Assembly: GCF_017654505.1 (NCBI RefSeq)
Contig: NC_054538.1
Location: forward strand, 18,857,912-18,921,911
DNA: 64,000 nt
Direction of reading: 5' to 3'
Origin: Polyodon spathula
Lineage: Eukaryota > Chordata > Actinopteri > Acipenseriformes > Polyodontidae
Within the stretch, counting starts at the first letter, position 1. Every line of letters starts with the position of its first letter. The notes beneath the pieces were generated by a model. It searched no databases and was not told where the DNA came from. It worked only from the letters and a program-made list of their open reading frames with translations. Below are positions 1 through 10,581 of the stretch, piece after piece. The position numbers were made by a program, and so were the translations under genes.

Positions 1-1002
1 AGCACTCGCAGTAGAGTACATGGAAGAAAACTTTCTTCAGTAGAACACATTTTTACATTAAATAGTCCCCACTGTTTATCCCTGTATCAGCAAGACATTG
101 GAGTAAGTAAAGGAGGAAGGCTTAAAACAATTAAAAAATCCCACTTGACAACATACCTGTAACCACCCTAATCTCCTGCGAATAACCTCCAAGCCCTTTC
201 CATGCAGTTTGTTTCTAGCCAACAGAGGGCACTATAAGTACTGTTTCAAGCACATAGTAAAGTCTGTGCTCAAAACAGTAAAGTCGAAACAGTAAAGTCT
301 GGTGAGGATTAGCCCACTAGACCCATAGTATCTATGTAAATTAGCACGCTAGGCATTATGGAGTTAAATGTTAGGGTTAGGGTTAGGGGTTAGGGTTCAT
401 TGTAGGGCCCAGGTGAGTATTAACTAGCTAGCAAGTATGCTGGTGACCTGGGCTGGAAGGAGGTCTTGTGTTTCAAATGTATTATGTGTATACTGTTATT
501 TAAATAATTTGACTGTTTGTGTGGCTCACTCAAGGGAGACTTCAGTGGTGTTTAACATGACGTACCTGTCGTATCTTCCTGCAAGCCCACGTCGAATGCC
601 AGTTTGTCAGTTGAAGAGCGTGAAGTAGACAAACAACACAGATACTGAAAGCAAAGAAGTACAATATATAATCTATAAATTACAATATAATTAATTTGCA
701 AACCATTAAGTACTTAACATAATAAGGCGTAATACACACACTGCTGTGCTAAAGTCTTAGACACATTCAGGACTTACATATCGATGTTATGTGCATCAAC
801 AATTTACTCAAAGTCTCACTAGTGTTTAACACTAGTATAACAACTTTGACTGTTATTAATACATATTACTTTGTGTGAGAAGAAGCCATGCTTGTCATTT
901 AGCAATCTGTAATTCACATTGATCAGAATCTTCAAAAACGTGTGACACAACAACTCAAAGTAAACTATACATGAGCAGCTAATATGAAGTGTTGTAGTAT
1001 CA
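1..1002. other. Unassigned intronic sequence
   Basis: AT-rich sequence with no recognisable exon or transposon protein. It holds the short telomere-like tract listed separately. It is probably part of a downstream ryr2 intron, which is an inference from the exon layout. Confidence 0.5.
371..397 (+). repeat. Short interstitial telomere-like repeat
   Basis: Four TTAGGG-type units in tandem (one with an extra G), flanked by ordinary sequence. TTAGGG is the vertebrate telomere unit; short internal tracts are usually double-strand-break repair scars or chance expansions. Confidence 0.8.
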
Positions 1003-1003
1003 C

Positions 1004-1058
<55 letters not shown>

Positions 1059-1083
1059 TAAATATATATATATATATATATAT

Positions 1084-1144
<61 letters not shown>

Positions 1145-1159
1145 TATATATATATATAT
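1003..1159. repeat. (TA)n microsatellite
   Basis: About 155 bp of alternating TA with a few interruptions. It directly abuts the end of a Tc1-type transposon, whose target is TA. Apparent reading frames of alternating Ile and Tyr over it are not genes. Confidence 0.95.
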
Positions 1160-2370
1160 AGTGCCTATAGAAAGTCTACACCCCCTTGAACTTTTTTCAC
1201 ATTTTGTTGTGTCAGTGCCTCTGAGTTTCATGCATTTTTTTCCACTTATCTACACACCATACTCCACACTGTTAAGGGAAAAAAAGTTTTTATTGAGAAA
1301 AAAATTATATATTAAAAATACAAAACTGAAAGATCATAATTGGATAAGTCTCCACCCCCCTGAGTTAATGCTTGGTAGAAGCATCTTTGGCAGAAATTAA
1401 AGCTGTGAGTCTGTTGGGATAGGTTTCTACCAACTTTGCACACCTAGATTTTGCAATATTTGACCATTCTTCTTTATAAAACTGTTCAAGCTCTGTCAGG
1501 TTCCTTGGGTCCACTGATGGACAGTAATCTTCAAGTCATGCCACAAATTTTGCGATTGGATTTAGGTCGGGGTTCTGACTGGGCCACTCAAGGACATTTA
1601 CCTTTTTGTTCCTTAGACACTCCAGTGTAGCTTTCGCTTTGTGCTTTGGGGTTGTCAGGCTGAAAGGTGAACTTCCATCTCAGTTTCAGCTTTCTTGCAG
1701 AGGGCAGCTGGTTTTCCTCAAGGACTCTGTACTTTGCTCCATTCATTTTCCCTTCTATCCTGACAAGTGCCCCAGTCCCTGCCGATGAGAAACATCCCCA
1801 TATCATGATGCTTCACAGTAAGGATGGTGTTCTTTGGGTGATGCGCTGTGTTGGGTTTGCGCCAAATATAACGCTTTGCATTTAGGCCAAAAAGTTCCAT
1901 TTTTGTTTCGTCAGACCACAAAACTTTTTGCCACATGGCTACAGAATCTCCATACTTCAAAGGGGATTCAAGTAGGGCTTTCTTGAGTAATGGCTTCCTT
2001 CTTGCCACCCTACCATACAGGCCATATTTGTGGAGTGCTAGGGATACTGTTGTCACATGCACACTTTGACCAGTCTTGGCCATAAAAGCCTGTAGCTCTT
2101 GCAAAGTTGCCATTAGCCTCTTGGTAGCCTCTCTGATCAGTCTCCTTCTTGCTCGGTCATCCAGTTTGGAGGGACGGCCTGATCTAGGCAGGGTCTTGGT
2201 GGTGCAATACACCTTCCACTTCATAATAATCGTCTTGACCGTGCTCCAAGGGATATTCAAAGCCTTTGATATTTTTTATACCCATGCCCTGATCTGTGCC
2301 TTTCAACAACTTTGTCCTGGAGTTCTTTTGAAGGATTTGGAAGAATACACGTTGACGGCACTTTGAATTA
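1160..2370 (-). mobile_element. Tc1-type DNA transposon, truncated copy
   Basis: The left edge GTGCCTATAGAAAGTCTACA is the inner part of a terminal inverted repeat common in fish Tc1 elements. The body, read on the minus strand, holds a decayed transposase. The other end is cut off near 2370, within the N-terminal helix-turn-helix coding part, so one TIR is missing. A separate end of a Tc1-type element with the CACCCCCC-type terminus is found at 36490-36600. Non-autonomous and dead. Confidence 0.88.
1400..2366 (-). pseudogene. Tc1 transposase remnant
   Basis: The minus strand encodes recognisable Tc1 transposase pieces in shifted frames. From the N-terminus: a remnant QKNSRTKLLKGTDQG; then in the longest open piece (180 codons, 1718-2260) the second helix-turn-helix, NIPWSTVKTIIMKWK, with the GRPSKLDDRARRRL linker; then the start of the DDE catalytic domain, VLWSDETKMELFG, which contains the first D. 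The second D region (GCFSS) survives in a separate frame. The last acidic residue region near 1500-1560 is eroded by stops. At least two frameshifts and several stops make it inactive. Known function of the family: cut-and-paste transposition into TA dinucleotides. Confidence 0.88.
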
Positions 2371-3796
2371 TAAAAAATAAACAAAACAAAACAAAAACCT
2401 AGCTCCTTCGGAGCTCTTACTAAACATTTGATGCAGGTCCCTGACTAGCTCGCAGGACAGCTAAGCCATTTACCTGACAAATAAAACAAAACAGAGCACC
2501 CTGGTTCTAGTTTACAATTACTCCTTGGTGCAGGGGATAATTAACAATCAGATAAATTAAATAATTAAACGAAATGCTCATTTGCATGTGTTACAATATA
2601 TAAACGTCTCTGCCAGTTTTCAGCCATGGTGATCTGCAATACCTGTTGGTCAGTTTCATTTTATACCTCTGAGTTTATTTTTAATTAATGAGTCGTAAGA
2701 TACATTAGTTGAAACAGTATTCACTATTAATGACATATGAAAAACAATTTGGGCAAGAGCAGTAAAACACGTTATTAACCAGCCAGGCACAAGGTACTTT
2801 GCTTTACTAAAGCATCTTAGATTCACTCGTGTACCAGTTCTCTGCACATTTTCACAGAATTTCACTAGTAATCTTCAAAAACAGCATGAGTACTTTACGC
2901 ATAGCTAATTTACATATCAACCCCCACCTTTCCCATTCATTTGCATGATGTCGTGTGAAAAGCCTGGTTTACTCAAGTAAAATAAACTGAGTGAATGGAA
3001 ACCCAAAAAAAGCATTTTACACGAGACATTTTTCACGTGTTAATATCTCAAGTTAAAAAAAACTTGCATGGAAACCCCATGAATGAAGTGCCATTCCTGA
3101 TCATCACTAAATTCTGTCTTGTGAATACATAACAATGGCATCCAACCAGGAGAAAGTGGAATTTGCAAACTCTGCCAAGGAAAAATTTCATTCAAAGGAG
3201 GAAGCACACTTACCTAATGTGCTCCATATTATTTTATTTTTATTTTACTTATTTTCTTATATATTTTTAAATAAAGGCTACTTATTTGATCTTTTTGGTA
3301 AGAAACTACATCTGCGCAATAACTGTAGATAAAGCATTGCGTATTGGAAGCCACACGGTTATAATTATTATTAATGCATCACAGAGTTATCACTGATATA
3401 AACCAACAGGACGTTGTTATGTTGTTTTCTTTCCGATTTAGTTCCTGAGAAGAATAGTCACCGCAGTTATAATTATTGAGGTGTACGTGCCGCTCACTGT
3501 GTGTTACTGTTTTCTGTAAAACACTGATATCCTGTCAGTTAAGGAAAGGCTTAATGCAAAGCTTGTTTTAACATTGTATTTATTGCGCCGGCCATAGACC
3601 TACACTTACAACTGCATTGTCATATTTTCTACATTTTCTTTAAATTCTGAAATTAATAAATCGAAACCCAGGTAGTAAAAAGAGACCCGGGAAGCGTCGG
3701 GTAATTTAAAACCTGACGGGTACTCAGGTTTTCGAGTACCAGTGCTGACCTCTAATGAGAAAAATCTCATTTATATCTATCTAGATAGAGAGATAC
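2371..3796. other. Unassigned AT-rich intronic sequence
   Basis: No exon, transposase or terminal repeat could be recognised. A short open frame near 3135 begins MASNQEKVEFANSAKEKF but then runs into low-complexity hydrophobic codons and has no support as a gene. Confidence 0.45.
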
Positions 3797-3797
3797 T

Positions 3798-3842
<45 letters not shown>
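3797..3842. repeat. (TG)n microsatellite
   Basis: About 20 TG units in tandem. Nothing else of note around it. Confidence 0.95.
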
Positions 3843-3845
<3 letters not shown>

Positions 3846-4147
3846 TGTGTCACTATATTTCATATAGACACTAATGAATCTAAAGAAAAAAATGAACTCT
3901 ACTTGTGATGTAGTTTTAGGAGAAAAGGAAAGGGAATCAAAAGAAGCAAGTAAACCTCCAAAGTGGGCTTCACTGATCAATTCCTCACAACTGATAGAGG
4001 CAAATGGAAGAGAACCCAAAATGGTAGATCACATGTACCGCTATGAAATACAGGCATATGTCTCAAATGGGAAAATGTGATATGTAGAAAACAATCAAAG
4101 GGCTGCATTGAATTACAAGAAAATAATTCCACCAAGGTGGTTAATCT

Positions 4148-4155
4148 CTATATAT

Positions 4156-4208
<53 letters not shown>

Positions 4209-4214
4209 ATATAT

Positions 4215-4258
<44 letters not shown>
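4148..4258. repeat. (TA)n microsatellite with TATT interruptions
   Basis: About 110 bp of alternating TA, broken at regular spacing by an extra T. Confidence 0.95.
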
Positions 4259-4262
<4 letters not shown>

Positions 4263-5243
4263 CAATTGTCACATGCATTTACCCACACATACAATGAATA
4301 GAAATGTGTATCCTTTTAACCTAAAACTATTTTAGTCTGTCCAGAAACCATGCAACAATAAAAATGTGGTCAATCTGCAAGACCTCCTGCATCTTTGTAC
4401 TGATTAATGATGGTATGCATTAGGTAAGTGGTTTTAAAGGAATGTGTGAGCAGAATCACCAACAGACCCAATGAGGGTTTCAAGGGGGTCACAATACCAT
4501 CACATCACAAGCACATCCATCTATTGTTATTTTTCTACATCTGCTCAGTCTAACAGAAAAGTCAAAAGAATGCAATGAGCAATCACATGGGCTAATCAAA
4601 CAGAGTATATTCTGCTCTGAAGTGTGGCATTTCAGCTAGTTTATTACAAGACAGACAGCATCAAGCACAAGCACAGTACATTGTGGTGGATGTCTTAATA
4701 CTAAAGTCAGATTAAGAATAACCAAATATGTAACTATTGTCGTTAGCCAATGTAGCCATATCACTGTATTTACATTATGCAAAAATTATGTATCAATCTA
4801 TATCAGACCCATAATGAAAAATGCAAGTGTACATCTGGTTCTCTTGTTTAAAAAACAGCCCCCTTTCAAACCAAAAAATCCCCTCTGCTTTAATAGGCCT
4901 CCTCCCACACAGAGCTTTGCCTGCTACTCAGAATACTGCTGCAATTTGCTTTCTCATCTTTCATATTTAAGCCATTTTCACAGAAGTACCACCACTTTAC
5001 AATCCGAACATTTATCACAAGATGGCCCCTCTCAACACACTTACAGAACTAACAGTGTCAGGTTCTAATGCTCTCTCAGGCCCCCAGGGCAAGACGATTA
5101 GAACTGTGCACAGTTTTGTTCAAATGAAGTTACAATTCCCACTTTATTTAAAATGACCCCTAGCAAAGGCATTTTTTACATACTCTACTAGTAGAGACAC
5201 ATTTAGCAACAAATAATGGCAAGTTATGACTATGTTCAGCACA
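4259..5243. other. Unassigned intronic sequence
   Basis: No recognised exon or element. The sequence is of mixed composition with no strong repeats. Confidence 0.45.
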
Positions 5244-5245
5244 TA

Positions 5246-5600
5246 CAGCTATGGCCAAAGGTTTTGCATCACCCTATAGAAGTCATAATTTTTGCGTCAT
5301 AAAATTGAATGAAACCTGCTAAATATGATACATAAACATACTACATTACATACTGCTTTGTAGTTTTCCATATACTTAACGAAAAAACTGATAAATTGAA
5401 AAATGTGGTATTCCAAATCTAACATGAAATACTGTCCTACTATTATGGCTTCTGGTAGATTTTTGTAGTTTCTTTGATTACAAAATGTTAAGTAAAAGAT
5501 CAAAATTATGTTCATATAGTTTTTTTTGTTTGTTTGTTTGTTTTTTAGTGATGTCTTAACCCTAAAATTCTAGGCAATGCAAAACTTTTGGTTATAGCTG
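5246..5600. mobile_element. Tc1/mariner-type MITE, 355 bp, with TA duplication
   Basis: The left end CAGCTATGGCCAAAGGTTTT and the reverse complement of the right end, CAGCTATAACCAAAAGTTTT, form terminal inverted repeats of over 20 bp with a few mismatches. TA dinucleotides flank both ends (5244-5245 and 5601-5602), as expected for Tc1/mariner insertion. The interior is AT-rich and has no transposase motif, so it is a non-autonomous miniature element. Confidence 0.88.
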
Positions 5601-5602
5601 TA

Positions 5603-6603
5603 ATGTGATTTGTGTCTGTATATAGTACAATAGTACAATCGTGACTATTGTACTTGGCTATTGTTTTAAATAGGGAGTCATGTTATGTAGCACTTATGAG
5701 CACACAAAGGAAACTGGGTCATGTATATTTTAAGGGGCACTTTTTTAATGTAATGTAAATTTAAACTGTCTCACTGACTGTGAAAGGGGTGTGGGGAATT
5801 CACTGACATAGGAGACGGAACTTTATTTTGAAACACCACTGGGGCGCACCGATTTATTTTTGCCTACAGGTGGCGCTCTTGTCTGTGGCCTGAATACCAA
5901 CAACGGTAATCAGGACCACATCGTTACCAACACAGGTAGAAATTTTCCATAGCCACCACTATTCAACGCGGCTCTGGTCTTATTTGTGTGTTGCTATCCC
6001 CTCGTTATAACTCCCAGGGTTGTCCAGAATTCCACAACTACTTCTAAACGTCCCACTCGGGTACATAAACATTTATAAAATGATGTGGCACCGCCTGTCT
6101 TCCTCAGCCACGCTTGCTTGCTATATTTCCTCGCTTTAGACCCTGCTGATCTATTATGATTTGTAATCCAGTTTTCAAACCTTCCTGCTGTCGTTATTCC
6201 TAGATCTCTGTGTAATATGTGAGATTGATACATTTAAAAAAACACACAGCAGCTCTTGAGCCTCTACTTAAAAGTTTTAGACAGCATAAGGTAAACAAAC
6301 TAGATTATGCACATGCACGCATAGTGATTTAGATTGTATATATTATACATTTTTTGTCATTTATGAAACCGTGTCCATGGCCACTGTTTATTGTGAGGAA
6401 ACCGCAACGGTAAGGAATAAAAAAAAATAAATAAATAAATAAAATGAGGTGTCAAGGTTATGTACTATTTATTTAGGGAATAAACAAAACAATGTTTAAT
6501 TTGAACTAGCATCCTTTGCTTCGTAGTTCATTCACTGGGGTAAAGTAAGGCCTACACAATGTATGCTTTACTCCTGGGATATTTTTCCACTTTAATGTGT
6601 TAC
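5603..6603. other. Unassigned intronic sequence
   Basis: No exon or element recognised. A 79-codon minus-strand open frame (5994-6233) shows no motif. Short (TAAA)n tract near 6425-6445. Confidence 0.4.
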
Positions 6604-6863
6604 TGTCACAAAGAGGGCTGAGTGGTGACGTCAGAACCAGGAAATGAATACACAGGGACAGGACAGAGGAAGTGAAATGATGAAGACGCTTGCTTGCGCT
6701 GGTTTATTGAAAATAAAAGGTTTAAACAGACAGAAGGCAGGACACGGCACTTTACGCCAAAATAAATAGACAAATAAAAACGGACTAACACTTAAGAACA
6801 TAAGAACATAAGAAAGTTTACAAACGAGAGGAGGCCATTCGGCCCATCTTGCTCGTTTGGTTG

Positions 6864-9755
6864 TTAGTAGCTTATTGATCCCAAAATCTCATCAAGCAGC
6901 TTCTTGAAGGATCCCAGGGTGTCAGCTTCAACAACATTACTGGGGAGTTGATTCCAGACCCTCACAATTCTCTGTGTAAAAAAGTGTCTCCTATTTTCTG
7001 TTCTGAATGCCCCTTTTTCTAAACTCCATTTGTGACCCCTGGTCCTTGTTTCTTTTTTCAGGCTGAAAAAGTCCCTTGCGTCCACACTGTCAATACCTTT
7101 TAGAATTTTGAATGCTTGAATTAGGTCGCCACGTAGTCTTCTTTGTTCAAGACTGAACAGATTCAATTCTTTTAGCCTGTCTGCATATGACATGCCTTTT
7201 AAGCCCGGAATAATTCTGGTCGCTCTTCTTTGCACTCTTTCTAGAGCAGCAATATCTTTTTTATAGCGAGGTGACCAGAACTGCACACAATATTCAAGAT
7301 GAGGTCTTACAAGTGCATTGTACAGTTTTAACATTACTTCCCTTGATTTAAATTCAACACTTTTCACAATGTATCCGAGCATCTTGTTAGCCTTTTTTAT
7401 AGCTTCCCCACATTGCCTAGATGAAGACATTTCTGAGTCAACAAAAACTCCTAGGTCTTTTTCATAGATTCCTTCTCCAATTTCAATATCTCCCATATGA
7501 TATTTATAATGTACATTTTTATTTCCTGCGTGCAGTACCTTACACTTTTCTCTATTAAATGTCATTTGCCATGTGTCTGCCCAGTTCTGAATCTTGTCTA
7601 GATCATTTTGAATGACCTTTGCTGCTGCAACAGTGTTTGCCACTCCTCCTACTTTTGTGTCGTCTGCAAATTTAACAAGTTTGCTTACTATACCAGAATC
7701 TAAATCATTAATGTAGATTAGGAATAGCAGAGGACCTAATACTGATCCCTGTGGTACACCGCTGGTTACCACACTCCATTCTGAGGTTTTTCCTCTAATC
7801 AGTACTTTCTGTTTTCTACATGTTAACCACTCCCTAATCCATGTACATGTGTTTCCTTGAATCCCAACTGCGTTCAGTTTGAGAATTAATCTTTTGTGCG
7901 GGACTTTGTCAAAAGCTTTCTGGAAATCTAAATAAACCATGTCATATGCTTTGCAATTATCCATTATCGATGTTGCATCCTCAAAAAAATCAAGCAAGTT
8001 AGTTAGGCACGATCTCCCTTTCCTAAAACCATGTTGACTGTCTCCCAGTACCCTGTTACCATATAGGTAATTTTCCATTTTGGCTCTTATTATAGTTTCC
8101 ATAAGTTTGCATATAATAGAAGTCAGGCTTACTGGTCTGTAGTTACCTGGTTCAGTTTTGTTTCCCTTTTTGTGGATCGGTATTACGTTTGCAATTTTCC
8201 AGTCTGTCGGTACCACCCCTGTGTCAAGAGACTGCTGCATGATCTTGGTTAGCGGTTTGTAAATTACTTCTTTCATTTCTTTGAGTACTACTGGGAGGAT
8301 CTCATCCGGCCCAGGGGATTTGTTTATTTTAAGAGCTCCTAGTCCCTTTAACACTTCTGCCTCAGTTATGCTAAAGTTATTTAAAACTGGATAGGAACTG
8401 GATGACATGTGGGGCATGTTGTCAGTATCTTCCTTTGTAAAAACTTGTGAAAAGTAATCATTTAACATATTTGCTATTTTTTTTTCTTCCTCTACGATTT
8501 TGCCATTTGTATCTCTTAAACATTTAATCTCCTCTTTGAATGTTCTCTTGCTGTTGTAATATTGGAAAAACATTTTGGAATTGGTTTTAGCTCCCTTAGC
8601 AATGTTCATTTCTATTTCTCTCTTGGCCTTTCTAACTTCCTTTTTGACTTGCATTTGCAGTTCTGTGTACTCTTTCTGTGTACTTTCTTTTTGGTCCTTT
8701 TTTAATGCTCTGTAAAGTGCCTTTTTTCGCTGAATATTTTTTTTAATTGATCTATTAAACCATTTTGGCAATTTAGTTTTACATTTAGATTTGTCTACTT
8801 TAGGGATATAATTGTTTTGCGCCTCTAGTACTACATTTTTGAAGAACAACCATCCTTCTTCTGTGGGTGTTTTCTCTATTTTACTCCAATCTACTTCTGT
8901 TAGTCTCTGTTTCATGCCTTCATAGTTTGCTTTTCTAAAATTGTAAACCTTAGCTTTAGTCTTTACTTTTGGGGATTTAAAAAACACTTCAAATGAGACC
9001 ATGTTGTGGTCTGAGTTTGCCAGTGGTTCTCTGACCTCTGTTTTAGTTATTCTATCTTCGTTATTTGAAAAGACTAAATCAAGGCATGCCTCCCCTCTAG
9101 TGGGTGCCTTCACAAATTGTGTTAGGAAGCAGTCATTTGTCATTTCCACCATTTCTATTTCGTCCTTCGCGCTACCCACCGGGTTTTCCCATTTTATTTG
9201 GGGGAAGTTGAAATCCCCCATTAGTATGGCTTCTCCTTTGCTACACACATTTCTAATGTCATTGTATAACAGATTATTGTGCTCACCGTCTGAATCTGGC
9301 GGTCTATAGCATGCTCCTATTATTATGCCTTTTGAATTTTTGTCTGTTATTCTGACCCATATTGATTCGGTTTTATTTTCTTTGTCCAGGTTTAACACCT
9401 GGGCTTCAAGACTGTTTCTTATGTATAGCGCTACCCCTCCTCCTCGTCTGTCCTGCCTGTCTTTCCTATACAGTGTATACCCACAAATATTATATTCGTC
9501 CCCATCACTCTCAGATAACCACGTTTCTGTAACACCTATCACATCATAGTTACCTGTTAGTGCAGTAGCTTCAAGTTCTAGAATTTTGTTTCTGATACTT
9601 CTAGCATTTAGATAAACACATTTAATGGTTGTCTTACCTGAGTTGTTGTTCTTGTTTTGATGCGGTCTCCCTTCTGTTTTTTTGTTGATTTCTCCCCCCT
9701 TCCTTTCTAGTTTAAATGCTTCCGAACCTGCTCGAGGATCTTTTCTCCAAGTAGA
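6864..9755 (-). CDS. LINE ORF2: AP endonuclease plus reverse transcriptase
   Basis: The reading frame is open for 963 codons. Numbered from the GTG at 9540-9542, the endonuclease motifs are TETWL (5-9), GDFNFP (109-114) and SDH (177-179); the first catalytic Asn motif, LNARSIRNK, lies upstream of that GTG in the same frame, so the true protein starts earlier. Reverse transcriptase motifs follow: DFQKAFD (539-545), QGSVLGPLLF (598-607) and the catalytic FADD (625-628). The C-terminal domain ends RVWNQLPSNVVEADTLGSFK. The product nicks target DNA and copies its own RNA onto the 3' end. The frame opens after a TAG at 9756-9758, overlaps the end of ORF1 by about 50 bp, and holds no Met before the endonuclease, so the start is unclear. 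No stops or frameshifts are seen. It is a transposon gene, unrelated to the host channel gene. Confidence 0.93.
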   Translation of the reverse strand, partial: STWRKDPRAGSEAFKLERKGGEINKKTEGRPHQNKNNNSGKTTIKCVYLNARSIRNKILELEATALTGNYDVIGVTETWLSESDGDEYNICGYTLYRKDRQDRRGGGVALYIRNSLEAQVLNLDKENKTESIWVRITDKNSKGIIIGACYRPPDSDGEHNNLLYNDIRNVCSKGEAILMGDFNFPQIKWENPVGSAKDEIEMVEMTNDCFLTQFVKAPTRGEACLDLVFSNNEDRITKTEVREPLANSDHNMVSFEVFFKSPKVKTKAKVYNFRKANYEGMKQRLTEVDWSKIEKTPTEEGWLFFKNVVLEAQNNYIPKVDKSKCKTKLPKWFNRSIKKNIQRKKALYRALKKDQKESTQKEYTELQMQVKKEVRKAKREIEMNIAKGAKTNSKMFFQYYNSKRTFKEEIKCLRDTNGKIVEEEKKIANMLNDYFSQVFTKEDTDNMPHMSSSSYPVLNNFSITEAEVLKGLGALKINKSPGPDEILPVVLKEMKEVIYKPLTKIMQQSLDTGVVPTDWKIANVIPIHKKGNKTEPGNYRPVSLTSIICKLMETIIRAKMENYLYGNRVLGDSQHGFRKGRSCLTNLLDFFEDATSIMDNCKAYDMVYLDFQKAFDKVPHKRLILKLNAVGIQGNTCTWIREWLTCRKQKVLIRGKTSEWSVVTSGVPQGSVLGPLLFLIYINDLDSGIVSKLVKFADDTKVGGVANTVAAAKVIQNDLDKIQNWADTWQMTFNREKCKVLHAGNKNVHYKYHMGDIEIGEGIYEKDLGVFVDSEMSSSRQCGEAIKKANKMLGYIVKSVEFKSREVMLKLYNALVRPHLEYCVQFWSPRYKKDIAALERVQRRATRIIPGLKGMSYADRLKELNLFSLEQRRLRGDLIQAFKILKGIDSVDARDFFSLKKETRTRGHKWSLEKGAFRTENRRHFFTQRIVRVWNQLPSNVVEADTLGSFKKLLDEILGSISY

Positions 9756-9886
9756 CTAGTTCCCTTGTTATTTAAATGCAGTCCATCCCGTCTATACAGA
9801 TAGTCCTCGTTGTAGAAAGTGGTCCAATGATCAAGATAGGTGAAGCCTTCCCGTGTGCACCACGTCTTCAACCATTGGTTGGTTAA
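9707..9886 (-). pseudogene. 3' end of LINE ORF1 (SGNH/esterase-like domain)
   Basis: The last ~60 codons of ORF1 remain, starting around NQWLKTWCTREGFTYLDHW and ending EQVRKHLN before a stop. The RRDGLHLNNKG motif is the DxxH block that carries the catalytic Asp and His of SGNH-type esterases found in ORF1 of CR1/L2-group LINEs. The rest of ORF1 is missing because the insertion is 5'-truncated. Codons further upstream in the same frame are LTR sequence, not ORF1. Confidence 0.8.
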
Positions 9887-10431
9887 CAAACGGTGAGAAG
9901 ATCGACACACTAACAAACACGGTGTGTTTAAACAAACAAGTATCATGCTGGTCCCACCAGCACGTAATAGCAATTGATATTAAACTCCTCTCTCTCCTGT
10001 TCCCTACTCACCGAACACCCAACAACCCCGCGTGAGTAAAACATGCATCTATATATACTGTTGTGCTGGGATTCATTTACCAATTAATTATTCTCTTGAA
10101 TCCCAACACATTAATTAATTATGTGCAACCTCGTGCTCACATATTAAATACTTTAAATGCACGTGAAGTGATGAACAATCCCGTGCCTAAATACAATTAT
10201 ACATTTTTTAAACACATGTGAAACACAGACCCGTTTATATTCCATGTACCAATGTCTATACACCAACATTTAACACACCTCACTCAACATACAACAGAAA
10301 AAACACACAGGGGCGGGCACTTTGTCACAGTTACACACTGTAACGTCTTGCGATAAAATAAAAGCACACACCAAAGGGCCATGCCCCCCTGCCCCTGCTG
10401 CTATGCTGTCTTTGACTGGGTTCTGAGCAAT

Positions 10432-10581
10432 ATAATTAAGCGACAGAAACCGTCGATGCGGCTCGCCTGTGTGGTAGATGACCGCGATTGGAGTTATGCG
10501 TCCCGAGCCGAAGGGCACTAACGAAAGTAAAGGTCATCTACCACACGGTAGAGCCCGCATCGACAGGGTTCTATCGCTATT
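10432..10581. repeat. GC-rich imperfect inverted repeat (hairpin)
   Basis: The arm at 10451-10483 (CGTCGATGCGGC...GGTAGATGACC) is nearly perfectly complementary to 10532-10564 (GGTCATCTACCACAC...GCATCGAC). The spacer is about 48 bp, and weaker pairing extends both arms to ~50 bp. It is much richer in GC and CpG than its surroundings. It may be a foldback element; no target duplication was identified. Confidence 0.8.

Larger units (their letters stand above)
6794..9886 (-). mobile_element. CR1/L2-group LINE with intact ORF2, inserted in an LTR
   Basis: A non-LTR retrotransposon read on the minus strand. Its 3' end is the tandem tail AAGAACATAAGAACATAAG (plus strand, 6794-6813), followed by a conserved 3' untranslated stretch and ORF2. 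Upstream it keeps only the last ~60 codons of ORF1, so it is 5'-truncated, as is usual for target-primed reverse transcription. Both boundaries lie within LTR sequence. The intact 963-codon ORF2 frame implies a recent insertion. A short relic of the same tail occurs at 29780-29800. Confidence 0.92.
6604..10329 (-). mobile_element. Solo LTR, split by a LINE insertion
   Basis: On the plus strand the element starts TGTCACAAAGAGGG and ends GGGCACTTTGTCACA, a TG...CA LTR with near-perfect short terminal inverted repeats. The five bases GTTAC occur immediately outside both ends (6599-6603 and 10330-10334), a clean target-site duplication. LTR sequence occupies 6604-6793 and about 9887-10329 (roughly 630 bp in all); the part between is the LINE. 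The LTR reads on the minus strand: a TATATATA box lies near 10048-10058, and an AATAAA signal lies near 6705. No internal retroviral genes remain, so it is a solo LTR from recombination. Family is probably Gypsy-type, by 5-bp duplication and layout. Confidence 0.87.

Noticed and set aside
1025..1231. Open frames of alternating Ile and Tyr (also at 4077-4335, 13323-13526, 27721-28008 and 62095-62378)
   Set aside because: They are translations of (TA)n microsatellites and have no gene support.
3135..3332. A small gene beginning MASNQEKVEFANSAKEKF
   Set aside because: The start looks protein-like but the rest is low-complexity and no domain, splice site or related copy was recognised.
9325..9549. 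Plus-strand open frames within the LINE (also 9001-9309)
   Set aside because: They are antisense shadows of ORF2.
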